Part shown: positions 44,956-53,481 of the stretch, piece after piece
Numbering within the stretch: the first letter of the stretch is position 1
How the letters are laid out: the number at the start of each line of letters is the position of its first letter
Assembly: GCF_044582145.1 (NCBI RefSeq)
Contig: NZ_JBDODO010000006.1
Length of the DNA stretch: 64,000 bases
DNA from: Guyparkeria sp016278265
GTDB lineage: Bacteria > Pseudomonadota > Gammaproteobacteria > Halothiobacillales > Halothiobacillaceae
Direction: 5' to 3' (one strand)
Program-made: the position numbers and the translations under genes
The notes under the pieces: model-generated
Seen by the model: the letters and a program-made list of their open reading frames with translations, nothing else
What the model was told of the DNA's origin: nothing
The model's database searches: none

Positions 44956-45595
44956 TGCCCACCTCCCGGTCAGTTGCCTGCTGGAGCATGGCGATGACCT
45001 CGTGGTCGCTCACCTGTGGGAAGCTGTCGTAGTAGGCGCCGACAGCCCCCAGGTACTGGTCGGTAATTTCCAGCGCCACGAGCTCGTCGGCCTCCGTTTC
45101 CAATTGTGCGGCAGTCGATGCCGGCACCACCGGGATGGCGACCACCACCCGGGATGGGCCGCGGGCGGCGGCATCGCGAATGGCCGCTCGCATCGTCAGC
45201 CCGGTGGCAATCCCGTCATCCACGATGATGGCGAGCTTGCCGCCCACCGACGGCGCATCCGCCCGCCCGTAGAGTGCCCGGCGACGCGAGGCCTCCACCC
45301 GCTCGCGTGATTCGGCGTCCGCGAGCCAGTTCGGGTCGACGGCCGCCTCTTCACGCCGATTGCAGACGCGCTTGCCCTGCTCGGGCACCGCACAGATGGC
45401 GTATTCCGGCTGCAGCGGGTGACCGATTTTGCGCGGAATCAACACGTCCAGCGGCATATCCAAGTAGCGCGACACCTCCAGACCGAGGGGTACCCCGCCC
45501 CGGGGAAGCGCGTAGACGACCCCGGGCTGACCCCGGAAGCGTTCCAAGGCCTCGGCCAATTGGCGGCCGGCCTCACGTCGATCGGCAAATCGCAT
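44945..45595 (-). CDS. Phosphoribosyltransferase domain protein
   Basis: 216 residues. PRTase fold with the PRPP loop AIIVDDGIATGLTMRAAIRD and the N-terminal YALPRGGVPLGLEVSRYLDM and DVLIPRKIGHPLQPEYAICA, a family usually coupled to dienelactone-hydrolase or erythromycin-esterase-like partners. Its substrate is not known. ATG at 45595 has GGGAGGG 6 nt upstream. It heads the PRTase-hydrolase-nrdJ run, which could link nucleotide salvage with deoxynucleotide supply (inference). Confidence 0.85.
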   Translation of the reverse strand: MRFADRREAGRQLAEALERFRGQPGVVYALPRGGVPLGLEVSRYLDMPLDVLIPRKIGHPLQPEYAICAVPEQGKRVCNRREEAAVDPNWLADAESRERVEASRRRALYGRADAPSVGGKLAIIVDDGIATGLTMRAAIRDAAARGPSRVVVAIPVVPASTAAQLETEADELVALEITDQYLGAVGAYYDSFPQVSDHEVIAMLQQATDREVGNER

Positions 45596-46057
45596 GACAC
45601 CCTCCCACGGCATCCTGTGTGGAGGACCCACTCGTCGGGCCTGACACGACTATAGCCATTCAGCAGAAGAACGCTGGTCTGTATGGGATCTTTTTTTCAC
45701 GCCCAAACAGTAGGTTGCGAACGATAACGGGATGATTTGCTGTGCTATGTTCCATAGTGGAACGCCGGTTAATTAGTCGTACCACCTTTACCCCAGCGTC
45801 GTAACGCGATGCCATACCGATTAGGGGGCCACTGTGGCCAGCCGCGTTCCGGGACATCCGCATCAGCGGGTGATCAGCAACACGAGGATTCAACCGAGTG
45901 GGTCGTCCCGACGTTCGCTCGGCGTTCCTCGATCGGGCCCTCTGAGGACTCCGCGTGTCCACTGCGTCCCGGATGGCATTGGCGCTCCGGGCGACGAGTT
46001 GAACAGGCGGTTTTCCGCGGCCCGAGGCCTTCAACCCAAACAAGGAGGAGAAGCGCC
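45596..46057. other. Long 462-nt intergenic region
   Basis: Divergent control region between the PRTase operon and the repeat protein. It is locally AT-rich (T-run at 45690-45697, TTAATTAG near 45769) and holds the operator candidate at 45749. Short frames across it lack ribosome sites and normal codon use, so I call no gene. Confidence 0.6.
45749..45763. promoter_or_regulatory. Candidate IclR-type operator
   Basis: GTTCCA-tag-TGGAAC is a perfect 6-bp dyad with a 3-nt centre, similar to the TTCCA...TGGAA sites bound by IclR-family regulators. No regulator gene lies next to it. Distance to the PRTase start is ~155 nt and to the repeat protein ~295 nt. Confidence 0.4.
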
Positions 46058-46696
46058 ATGATCAGGAAAAAACTGTTACGAGAACTGACCGCCTGCGGTC
46101 TTGCCGCAACCATGCTGACCGCTGCACCAGCGGTACTGGCCGATGACGACAAGCAGCAGCGAGGCATGTCCGGGCAGGGCATGATGGACGGCTCCGGCCC
46201 CTACGGACCCGGTTATGGCCAGGGATATGGACCCGGTTACGGGATGCAGGGCGGTGCCCCGTGTGCACCCGGTGGTGGTTATGGCCCCGGGATGATGCAA
46301 CCGGGTTACGGCCCCGGCATGATGGGCCCCGGCATGATGATGGGTCAGGGCATGATGGGCCCGGGTGGTGGTTACGGTCCCGGGATGATGGGCCCTGGTG
46401 GCGGCTACGGCCCGATGGTGAACGGCTCCGGACCGGGCTGGGGCGGCCAACCCCTTTCCGAGAAACAGCGCGAACGGGTCCGCGAGCTTCAGCAGGAACA
46501 GCAGAAGGAAAACTGGGAGCGCATGCAGCAAATGCAGGATCGCCAACGGGAACTCCAGCGCATGCAGCTCGCCGATGACCCCGACTACGACGCGATCAAA
46601 AAGAAGTCTCGGGAGATCAGCGAGCTACAACAGGAAATGGCCGAGGAACGCATCGAGATGCACAAGCGAATGCGCGAGGCCCTGAGCCAGGACTGA
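46058..46696 (+). CDS. Periplasmic Gly/Met/Tyr/Pro-repeat protein with Spy/CpxP-like tail
   Basis: 212 residues. A signal peptide (LTACGLAATMLTAAPAVLA) is followed by ~100 residues of GYGPGMMGPG-type repeats rich in Met and Tyr, then a charged helical tail (~135-212; LSEKQRERVRELQQEQQKEN, ELQQEMAEERIEMHKRMREA) like the LTxxQ region of Spy/CpxP proteins. Met-rich repeats often bind Cu(I) or Ag(I) in the periplasm; a metal-tolerance or chaperone role is possible but unproven. AAGGAGGAG lies 8 nt before the ATG. The repeats are near-identical at the DNA level in part, so copy number may vary between strains. Terminator at 46728. Confidence 0.75.
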   Translation: MIRKKLLRELTACGLAATMLTAAPAVLADDDKQQRGMSGQGMMDGSGPYGPGYGQGYGPGYGMQGGAPCAPGGGYGPGMMQPGYGPGMMGPGMMMGQGMMGPGGGYGPGMMGPGGGYGPMVNGSGPGWGGQPLSEKQRERVRELQQEQQKENWERMQQMQDRQRELQRMQLADDPDYDAIKKKSREISELQQEMAEERIEMHKRMREALSQD

Positions 46697-46727
46697 ACCA
46701 CCGCGTAATCAGTCCAACGCAAAGAAT

Positions 46728-46755
46728 GAAGGCCGCCCACAAATGGGCGGCCTTC
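46728..46755. terminator. Terminator, 12-bp stem
   Basis: GAAGGCCGCCCA / TGGGCGGCCTTC with a 4-nt loop, 32 nt after the repeat-protein stop, followed by TCTCTGTTT; it can also serve the convergent SHOCT gene. Confidence 0.75.
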
Positions 46756-46795
46756 TCTGTTTCCGCTACCAGGGGACGGCAAGCGCATGCCCCTT

Positions 46796-47053
46796 TCAGT
46801 CGTCCAGTCGTCGGCGGCGCTCCTCGTACTCCTCGTGGTCGATCTCGCCGCGCGCATACCGTTCCTTGAGTATGTCCAGTGCCGTGCGCCGACCGTCACG
46901 CGGCTCGGATGGCCGCTGCTGGCCGGAGGAAAGCAGCCACTTGATCAACGCGACGATGCCGATGATCAACAGCACCCAGAAGAGCACCATCAACACCCAG
47001 CCTGCTCCGTACATGCCGCCGTGCGGCATCCAGCCATAACCCCAGTCGTACAT
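46796..47053 (-). CDS. SHOCT-domain small membrane protein
   Basis: 85 residues. An N-terminal Gly/Trp/Tyr-rich stretch (DWGYGWMPHGGMYGAGW) leads into one membrane helix (VLMVLFWVLLIIGIVALIKW). The end LDILKERYARGEIDHEEYEE is the SHOCT motif, a short C-terminal module of unknown biochemical role found on many small membrane proteins, often near metal or stress genes. GGAGG precedes the ATG by 7 nt. It is followed on the other side by the DUF3096 gene, 48 nt upstream. Confidence 0.85.
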   Translation of the reverse strand: MYDWGYGWMPHGGMYGAGWVLMVLFWVLLIIGIVALIKWLLSSGQQRPSEPRDGRRTALDILKERYARGEIDHEEYEERRRRLDD

Positions 47054-47101
47054 ACCTTGCCTCCGTGGACTTCAGGAATGGTCTCGCCACCTGGGCGATT
47101 C

Positions 47102-47245
47102 TCAGAAACCGTAACCCAGCAATCCCAGCACCCCAATGGTGATCAGGTAGATCGCGACGATGTAATTGAGCAGTTTGGGAACGATCAGGATCGCGATGCC
47201 CGCGGCCAGCGAGATCACAGGAACAAATTCGATATGTAAGGTCAT
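47102..47245 (-). CDS. DUF3096-type 47-residue membrane protein
   Basis: Short gene: ATG at 47245 with AAGGAG 6 nt upstream, stop TGA at 47102. The product begins MTLHIEFVPVISLAAGIAIL and has two hydrophobic helices separated by PKLLNYIVAIYLI, ending GVLGLLGYGF. This length and the P.LLNYIVA.YLI..G..GL pattern match the DUF3096 family. Function unknown. It lies upstream of and on the same strand as the SHOCT gene, so a small two-gene unit is likely. Confidence 0.8.
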   Translation of the reverse strand: MTLHIEFVPVISLAAGIAILIVPKLLNYIVAIYLITIGVLGLLGYGF

Positions 47246-47342
47246 GCGTTTCTCCTTGTCTTGTCGTCAGTGTGACAGTCGTATGACCACCCCACCGATC
47301 GTGCCGCGCCCGGCGGGCATTGTCCACCGGCACGGCATCACC

Positions 47343-47957
47343 CTACAGGGCGCCCTCCTCGCGTAGCACCTCGACAAGCCGCTCGGCCATGGCACGATAG
47401 CCCGCCGCATTCAGGTGCACGGCATCGGCCTTGTACCCCGGGCGACGCAACAAACCGGCGACCAGGCCATCGACGAGCACCCCCCCGCGCTCCTCGGCCA
47501 GTGCCTCGTAAAGGGGAGCGGATTGCGAGAACAGGGACTTCTCCGGCACGCCGACGAGCACCACGGCCACGCCCTTGGCCTGAGCCTGGTCGATCATCCG
47601 GGCGAGGTTGTGCTTGGCCTCGGCCAGGTTCTGGTTACGCAGCACGTCATTGCCGGCCATCAACAGGATCACCAGATCAGGGGCATGGGCCTCGAGTGCC
47701 TCGGGCAGGCGCGCCACGCCGTTGGCCGTGGTCTCACCGGCCACACCGGCATTGACCACCGTCCATCCCGTCAGCCGGGCGAGCTGCTCGGGATAGGTCG
47801 AGCCGTCCGGTGCACCCACGCCCTCGGTCAGGCGGTCGCCAAACGCCAGGATGGTGGCATCACGCGGCAGCGGCTCGAGCGCCGGCTTGCCACAGCCAAC
47901 CAGCGCCAGCGCGACAACGGCCAACAGCCAGCGGCTTGGTCGTCCGAACCCGTACAT
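47343..47957 (-). CDS. GDSL/SGNH hydrolase-like lipoprotein with Ser-to-Arg at the nucleophile
   Basis: 204 residues. A lipoprotein signal ends in ALVGC near residue 22. The SGNH blocks follow: AFGDRLTEGVGA (block I), VVNAGVAGETTANGVARLPE (block II), ILLMAGNDVLRNQN (block III, GND) and the C-terminal DAVHLNAAGYRAMAERL (block V, DxxH). In active TesA/arylesterase relatives block I is GDSLT; here the codon is CGC (Arg), a single base from AGC, so the nucleophile is missing while the Gly, Asn, Asp and His are kept. It is either inactive or repurposed, or carries a base-call error. Start ATG or a TTG one codon earlier; AGGAGG is 10-13 nt upstream. Confidence 0.8.
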   Translation of the reverse strand: MYGFGRPSRWLLAVVALALVGCGKPALEPLPRDATILAFGDRLTEGVGAPDGSTYPEQLARLTGWTVVNAGVAGETTANGVARLPEALEAHAPDLVILLMAGNDVLRNQNLAEAKHNLARMIDQAQAKGVAVVLVGVPEKSLFSQSAPLYEALAEERGGVLVDGLVAGLLRRPGYKADAVHLNAAGYRAMAERLVEVLREEGAL

Positions 47958-48231
47958 CAATCGCTTGTCGCCTCCTTGCGTGCGGCGCGGCTCTCGTCGA
48001 GCATCGCTCGGTCCGCCGGCGGCACGGCCCGCTCAGTGCCCGGCGGATCCCGATTCGTGAGTCGCCAACATACCAGTAGGCACGATGAGCGGCATGGGAT
48101 TCATGTCGACCTCGTTTATCGTATGGCAACCATAAGGGATCGCAATTCCTCCCGGTTCCTCCTGATGGTAGACTCGCCGCCATTCGACCTTTCCTGATAC
48201 TTGAACTGGCCCACGCCAAGGTCCCCGCTCG

Positions 48232-48846
48232 ATGATCGAACTTCGGACGTACGTCTTTATCGACTCGCTCCAGCCCCAGTTGGCTGAGTACTTGGCGACG
48301 GCGTCTCAGGGCTTTTTGCCGGTCCCGGGCGATGCCTGCCTGTGGGTGGAAGTCTCTCCGGGCATGGCCGTCCACCGGCTGACCGACATCGCGCTCAAGG
48401 CCTCCAGTGTGCGTCTTGCCCAGCAGGTGGTCGAGCGGGCCTTCGGCTCGATGGTCATCCACCACCGCGTGCAGAGCGACGTGGTCCAGGCCGGCAACAC
48501 GGTACTCGAGTACCTCGGCCGCGAGCAGACCGAGCGCCAGCCCTGCGAGATCGCCTGGCAGGAGATCATTCGCGGCATGACGCCGGACCACACGGTACTG
48601 ATCAACCGCCAGAACCGCCGCGGCAACATGATCCTGCCCGACCAGAGCATGTTCATCCTCGAGGTCGAGCCGGCCGGTTACGTCGTCTACGCCGCCAACC
48701 AGGCGGAGAAGGCGGCCAGCATCTCGCTGATCGACGTCCGCGCGGTGGGCAAGTACGGCCGCCTGACGATTGCCGGCACCGAGGGCAACGTCGACGAAGC
48801 CGCTCGCGCGGCCATCGCCGCGGTCAAGAACCCCGCCATGACCTAG
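48232..48846 (+). CDS. Tandem bacterial-microcompartment shell protein (BMC-T type)
   Basis: 204 residues made of two BMC domains. Domain 1 (~35-95): CLWVEVSPGMAVHRLTDIAL, KASSVRLAQQVVERAFGSMV. Domain 2 (~140-200): MFILEVEPAGYVVYAANQAE, KAASISLIDVRAVGKYGRLT, then GTEGNVDEAARAAIAAV. Each shows the E-x-x-G....(A/I)D..(V/E)KAA.V.L.. spacing of PF00936. Such proteins form trimeric shell tiles. There is no N-terminal extension like that of CsoS1D. No other shell, Rubisco or carboxysome gene is in the window, so it is a satellite gene. It is 12 nt upstream of a NUDIX gene. AAGG lies 12 nt before the ATG. Confidence 0.75.
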   Translation: MIELRTYVFIDSLQPQLAEYLATASQGFLPVPGDACLWVEVSPGMAVHRLTDIALKASSVRLAQQVVERAFGSMVIHHRVQSDVVQAGNTVLEYLGREQTERQPCEIAWQEIIRGMTPDHTVLINRQNRRGNMILPDQSMFILEVEPAGYVVYAANQAEKAASISLIDVRAVGKYGRLTIAGTEGNVDEAARAAIAAVKNPAMT

Positions 48847-48858
48847 GGGCGCCGACTC

Positions 48859-49410
48859 ATGCATCGCTGCGACCTGCTTGACCAACTCGCCCGCTACGAC
48901 ACGCGCTACCTCGACGAGGCCGCCTTCGTCCAGCGCGCGCGGCAGTTCGTTGCCTCGCACCCCGACACCTTCTACCGCGAGCACCTGCCCGCACACGTCT
49001 CGGCGTCCACCTGGGTGGTCAACCCCTCGCGTAGCGCGGTGCTCCTGATGCACCACAAGAAGCTCGACTGCTGGTTGCAGCCCGGCGGGCACGCCGACGG
49101 CGAAACCGACATGCGCGCCGTGGCCTTCAGGGAGTGCGTCGAGGAAACGGGCGTCTCGCCCGAACACGTCCGGCTGGTCGGGGACGAGATCTTCGACGTC
49201 GACATCCACGCCACACAGGAGCCGCACCCGGACGCCATGCCGCATCACCACATCGATGTGCGCTACCTGGTTGAGATCGACGACAACGTCCCCGCGCCGG
49301 GCAACGACGAGTCCTTCGAACTGCGCTGGGTCCCTGTCTCGATGGTCACGCGGCTGAACAACAGCCGCTCGACCCTGCGCATGGTCGACAAGACCCGCAA
49401 GATGCGCTGA
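48859..49410 (+). CDS. NUDIX hydrolase
   Basis: 183 residues. The Nudix box is GGHADGETDMRAVAFRECVE followed by ETGV: the GHxxGE and RExxEE(T)G parts that bind Mg2+ are both present. It should hydrolyse a nucleoside diphosphate linked to another group; the substrate is not predictable. An N-terminal helical part (~1-45) precedes the fold and HHHIDVRYLVEIDD lies after the box. The 12-nt gap to the BMC-T gene means co-transcription. A strong terminator follows. Confidence 0.88.
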   Translation: MHRCDLLDQLARYDTRYLDEAAFVQRARQFVASHPDTFYREHLPAHVSASTWVVNPSRSAVLLMHHKKLDCWLQPGGHADGETDMRAVAFRECVEETGVSPEHVRLVGDEIFDVDIHATQEPHPDAMPHHHIDVRYLVEIDDNVPAPGNDESFELRWVPVSMVTRLNNSRSTLRMVDKTRKMR

Positions 49411-49462
49411 GCCCCGGTCCGGCTCGGCGGGACACCGCGGCCCACTTTTCAAGCCAACGAAA

Positions 49463-49489
49463 AAGCCCGAATCCGCCGGATTCGGGCTT
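49463..49489. terminator. Terminator after the NUDIX gene
   Basis: AAGCCCGAATCC / GGATTCGGGCTT, a perfect 12-bp stem with 3-nt loop, 52 nt after the stop; flanked by an A-run on one side, so it may act in both directions. Confidence 0.8.
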
Positions 49490-49543
49490 CGTCGTTTCTG
49501 AGCCGCTCACACGGCCCGGACCATTCAGTCATATGCCTCGAGG

Positions 49544-49774
49544 TCAGCTTGCCTTGGCAAGAGAGCGGGCGTGGTCCACCGCGTCATCAAACACCGTCGT
49601 CTCGTAGAGGGTTTCCATGTCGCCCGGGACGGTCATGCGACCGTTGGTCGATCCCTTGCGGGGTCGCCGAGCGGGTCGCTGCACGAGGTACATGCCGTCA
49701 GTGGCCTGTTCAACCAGGATGTTGCCGTTGCGGTAGAAACCGCGTTCCGCGTCCATCTTCTCTGCCATGAGCAT
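49544..49774 (-). CDS. Small basic protein of unknown function
   Basis: 76 residues (ATG at 49774 with AAAGG 4 nt upstream; an ATG two codons later is also possible). The product reads FYRNGNILVEQATDGMYLVQ then RPARRPRKGSTNGRM, with a hydrophobic-beta N-terminal part, a basic patch and a helical end (FDDAVDHARSLAKAS). I do not recognise a family. The 391 nt upstream, to the SnoaL-like gene, contain no gene I can support. Confidence 0.5.
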   Translation of the reverse strand: MLMAEKMDAERGFYRNGNILVEQATDGMYLVQRPARRPRKGSTNGRMTVPGDMETLYETTVFDDAVDHARSLAKAS

Positions 49775-50165
49775 CACACCTTTGTCGTGATCAGGCCGTA
49801 CCGCGATACGGCGGCCGGCCGTGGTGAGTGACAGCCCCGGAAGGCTCCGAGGCGCGCACTGATCCACTGTAGGCCACTCGTCACCGCTGTGTCATGGAAA
49901 AAAATCGAAGTGAGTGGAGCCTTGATCCCAGCGGCATTCCGTCTCGACGAACCCCGGTCTCAGGCGACGCACGCCCCCCGTTATGATTTCGAAGTTGTCG
50001 AACAAGGCATGAAAACCGAACAACGTCGATAGGCGCCGTCAGAAATGACATCGGCGCCCGGGATCCCTACAATGGCAGGCTTCCCGAGGGCTTTCCCGCT
50101 GAATCCCCTGACAGCATTTCTGGCAGGATTTCCCGGCCCTATCGAATCGTGATGGAGACCGATCA

Positions 50166-50726
50166 GTGACCAGCAGCAACCGCCCGCGCATCAGTGGCTC
50201 CCGCTTTCTCAGTGCCGACGATGCGCCGAACTCGCGCCTGAGCATGGGGTCGTCCCATCGCGACGCGTATCGCTCGGTCACCGGCACCGGCAGCAACTAT
50301 GGCGCGATCGACGTACCCGCCGACGAGAGCTGCGTGGTCTGCGCCCCGGCCACCCGCCGACTGGCCGAGGAACTGTTCGACCAGTGGAACGACGCCCTGC
50401 AGACCGGCGATGCCCGTCGCGTCACCGCCCTGTATGCCGAAGACGCCGTATTGCTGCCCACCGTCTCCAACGTACCGCGCACCAGCCACGCGGAAATCCA
50501 GGACTACTTCGAACATTTCCTGGAGAAAAAGCCGGTCGGCACCATCAATACGCGCAACGTGAAGCTCGGCTGCAACAAGCTGACCGACGCCGGCACCTAT
50601 ACCTTCCGCGTCACCGACGGCGACGAGACCCGCGACGTCCCGGCCCGTTACACCTTCGTCTACGAGAACCGCGACGGCCGCTGGCTGATCGTGCATCACC
50701 ACTCCTCGATGATGCCGACCGACTGA
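50166..50726 (+). CDS. SnoaL/SgcJ-like (NTF2-fold) protein with disordered N-terminus
   Basis: 186 residues. The C-terminal ~125 residues form an NTF2-like cone fold of the SgcJ/EcaC or CaMKII-association type: LAEELFDQWNDALQTGDARR, VTALYAEDAVLLPTVSN, EIQDYFEHFLEKKP and YTFVYENRDGRWLIVHHHSS. The first ~60 residues are polar and disordered-looking, with RISGSRFLSADDAP and YRSVTGTGSNYG; VTGT is a tetrapeptide recurring in the carboxysome scaffold CsoS2. GTG start at 50166 with GGAG 8 nt upstream. Function unknown. Confidence 0.75.
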   Translation: MTSSNRPRISGSRFLSADDAPNSRLSMGSSHRDAYRSVTGTGSNYGAIDVPADESCVVCAPATRRLAEELFDQWNDALQTGDARRVTALYAEDAVLLPTVSNVPRTSHAEIQDYFEHFLEKKPVGTINTRNVKLGCNKLTDAGTYTFRVTDGDETRDVPARYTFVYENRDGRWLIVHHHSSMMPTD

Positions 50727-50758
50727 CACCGACCGCGATCACCGCGATCGAACGACAA

Positions 50759-50785
50759 CGCCCGCCACCATGGCGGGCGTTTTGC
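50759..50785 (+). terminator. Terminator after the SnoaL-like gene
   Basis: CGCCCGCCA / TGGCGGGCG stem with 3-nt loop followed by TTTTG, 33 nt after the stop. Confidence 0.8.
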
Positions 50786-50833
50786 GCCATGTCGCGAGGG
50801 CCTTCGGTGGCCCGGGCTGCATCACAGTGCCTA

Positions 50834-51119
50834 GGGAAACTCTGCACGGTTCGATGGCATCTCTGGCTCGCGGGTTTGTTCGCAATCGAGGCGCCGGACT
50901 AAAGACGGGCTCATTGCCCGTCGAGGGACGGTAACGACGAGTGCGGGCAAACCCGCAAGCCCCCTCCAAACCCGCAAGCCCCCTCCGGGCGGACATCCAA
51001 GGGCCCATCTGCGGCGTTACAGCCCTTGTAAAAAGCCGACGTCCTTCACGGCGGACTGCGCCTTGCATCTGGACCCTTGGAGGCTCCGCAGAGACGTCAT
51101 CGAACCGTGCAGAGTTTCC

Positions 51120-51120
<1 letters not shown>
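50834..51120. mobile_element. 287-bp MITE-like element with 23-bp perfect terminal inverted repeats
   Basis: The ends are GGGAAACTCTGCACGGTTCG plus ATG at 50834-50856 and the exact reverse complement at 51098-51120; weaker pairing continues ~10 bp inward. A TA dinucleotide flanks both ends (50832-50833 and 51121-51122), the target duplication made by IS630/Tc1-type and some IS5-group elements. There is no transposase frame inside. The internal sequence includes a 7-bp hairpin (GACGGGC / GCCCGTC) near 50905 and a tandem 19-bp repeat. The right end abuts the DUF808 gene so that its stop codon TAG uses the TA. Confidence 0.8.
50949..50986. repeat. Tandem 19-bp repeat inside the MITE
   Basis: Two exact adjacent copies of AAACCCGCAAGCCCCCTCC (50949-50967 and 50968-50986). 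Confidence 0.9.
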
Positions 51121-52037
<917 letters not shown>

Positions 52038-52206
52038 GGTTCGGTTTCCTCGGATTCGTGGTTGAACGGAGCGAATGCGATCCGCCACGCAGTGTGTCAC
52101 ACGCGCAGCGTCATGGGCCGGTTCGCCTAGCGTGGCGGCTGATTCATTCCGTGCCCAACCATGCGAAGATAAGGCCAAACTAAGCTCTTTTCGCAATGGA
52201 AGCGGC

Positions 52207-53463
52207 ATGAATTCCTACCGACGCAAGGCAGCCATCCTGATCGCCCTGGTGAGCACGGTACTCGCCATCGTCGCCAGCACCGCCGCGTCATTCGTCGCGC
52301 GAGAGAACGCCGAGCACGCCACGGTCCAACTCGCCGTGGAAGAGTCCCGGCGGATGATCGGCCAGCTCGACATCGCCGACCTCAACGGCCCAGACGGCCA
52401 GGCCGTTGCTACCCGCGCCGCCCGGGCGCTGGCCGGCGGCCTGTTCGAAGTCGCCGAGATCTACGACCGTGACGGTGCGCTGCTGGCCGAATGGAATACC
52501 CGCGAGGGCGAACGGCTTCAGGCCCAGATCGACGAGCACGACGGACTGCAATCCCGGCAGCCCGACTACCAGGGCCTGCACCTGCCCGATGGCCGCTGGG
52601 TGCTGCGCGTGTTCGTGCCGTTATACGGCGACCAGCCGGCGGACGCCGCGCCGACCGCGTATTTCGAGGGCGTGCGGGTGGTGCCCGACTGGCAGCGGCA
52701 GAATATGCTCGGCGCCACGCTGACCGCCGCGCTGATGGCCGCACTCGCGGCGATCGCCTGCGGACTGGCGATTTACCCGATCGTGGTGCATCTCAATAAA
52801 GAGAACGACCGCAAGTCGCGTGACCTGCTGAAATCGCACATCGCGCTTCTCGAGGCCATGGGCAAGGCCGTGGCCAAGCGCGACTCCGACACCGGCGATC
52901 ACAATTACCGCGTCACCAACATCGCCATGGCCATCGGCGAAAAGCTTGGCCTGGCCGACAAGCCCATGCGCGCCCTGCTCTCCGGCGCCCTGCTCCACGA
53001 CGTCGGCAAGATCGGCGTACCGGATCGGATCCTGCTCAAGCCCGGCCGCCTGGACGACCAGGAAATGGCCCTGATGCGCTCCCATGTGCCGCAGGGCGAG
53101 GACATCGTCGCCGGCATCCCCTCGTTAGCCGACGCCCGTGACGTTATCGCCCACCACCACGAAAAGTGGGACGGCACCGGCTACCCGCGCGGGCTGGCCG
53201 GCGAGGACATCCCGCTCAGTGCCCGCATCTTCGCCGTTGCCGACGTGTTCGATGCGTTGTGCTCGCCGCGTCCCTACAAGGACGCCATGTCCTTCGATAC
53301 CGCCTGGGGCATTATCCGCGACGACGCCGGCAGCCACTTCGACCCCAGGGTGGTCGAGGCCTTCCGCCCCCTCGCCCGCAGGCTCCACCGGCAGCACTTC
53401 GGCGAAAACGGCGGGCGCTCGCGCGAGATCCTGGAACGCGGCATCGCCAAATACTTCTTCTAA
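52207..53463 (+). CDS. Membrane HD-GYP phosphodiesterase
   Basis: 418 residues. Two membrane helices (~8-30 and ~178-200) enclose a ~145-residue periplasmic sensor; the cytoplasmic HD-GYP domain (~220-400) has ALLHDVGKIGVPDRILLKPG and HHHEKWDGTGYPRGL, with the HD and GYP residues all in place. It should degrade cyclic di-GMP to GMP. ATG at 52207 follows GGAAG. A partial, frameshifted copy of its 3' part lies at 60585-60690. It is convergent with the FmdE-like gene (18 nt). Confidence 0.9.
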   Translation: MNSYRRKAAILIALVSTVLAIVASTAASFVARENAEHATVQLAVEESRRMIGQLDIADLNGPDGQAVATRAARALAGGLFEVAEIYDRDGALLAEWNTREGERLQAQIDEHDGLQSRQPDYQGLHLPDGRWVLRVFVPLYGDQPADAAPTAYFEGVRVVPDWQRQNMLGATLTAALMAALAAIACGLAIYPIVVHLNKENDRKSRDLLKSHIALLEAMGKAVAKRDSDTGDHNYRVTNIAMAIGEKLGLADKPMRALLSGALLHDVGKIGVPDRILLKPGRLDDQEMALMRSHVPQGEDIVAGIPSLADARDVIAHHHEKWDGTGYPRGLAGEDIPLSARIFAVADVFDALCSPRPYKDAMSFDTAWGIIRDDAGSHFDPRVVEAFRPLARRLHRQHFGENGGRSREILERGIAKYFF

Positions 53464-53481
53464 ACGGCGCGCCGACCCTGC

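Noticed and set aside
46200..46430. Possible CRISPR-like array
   Set aside because: The repetitive DNA is in frame and encodes GYGPGMM-type protein repeats; no spacers.
47860..49452. 530-codon frame on the minus strand
   Set aside because: Antisense to the BMC-T and NUDIX genes; both sense products show their family motifs.
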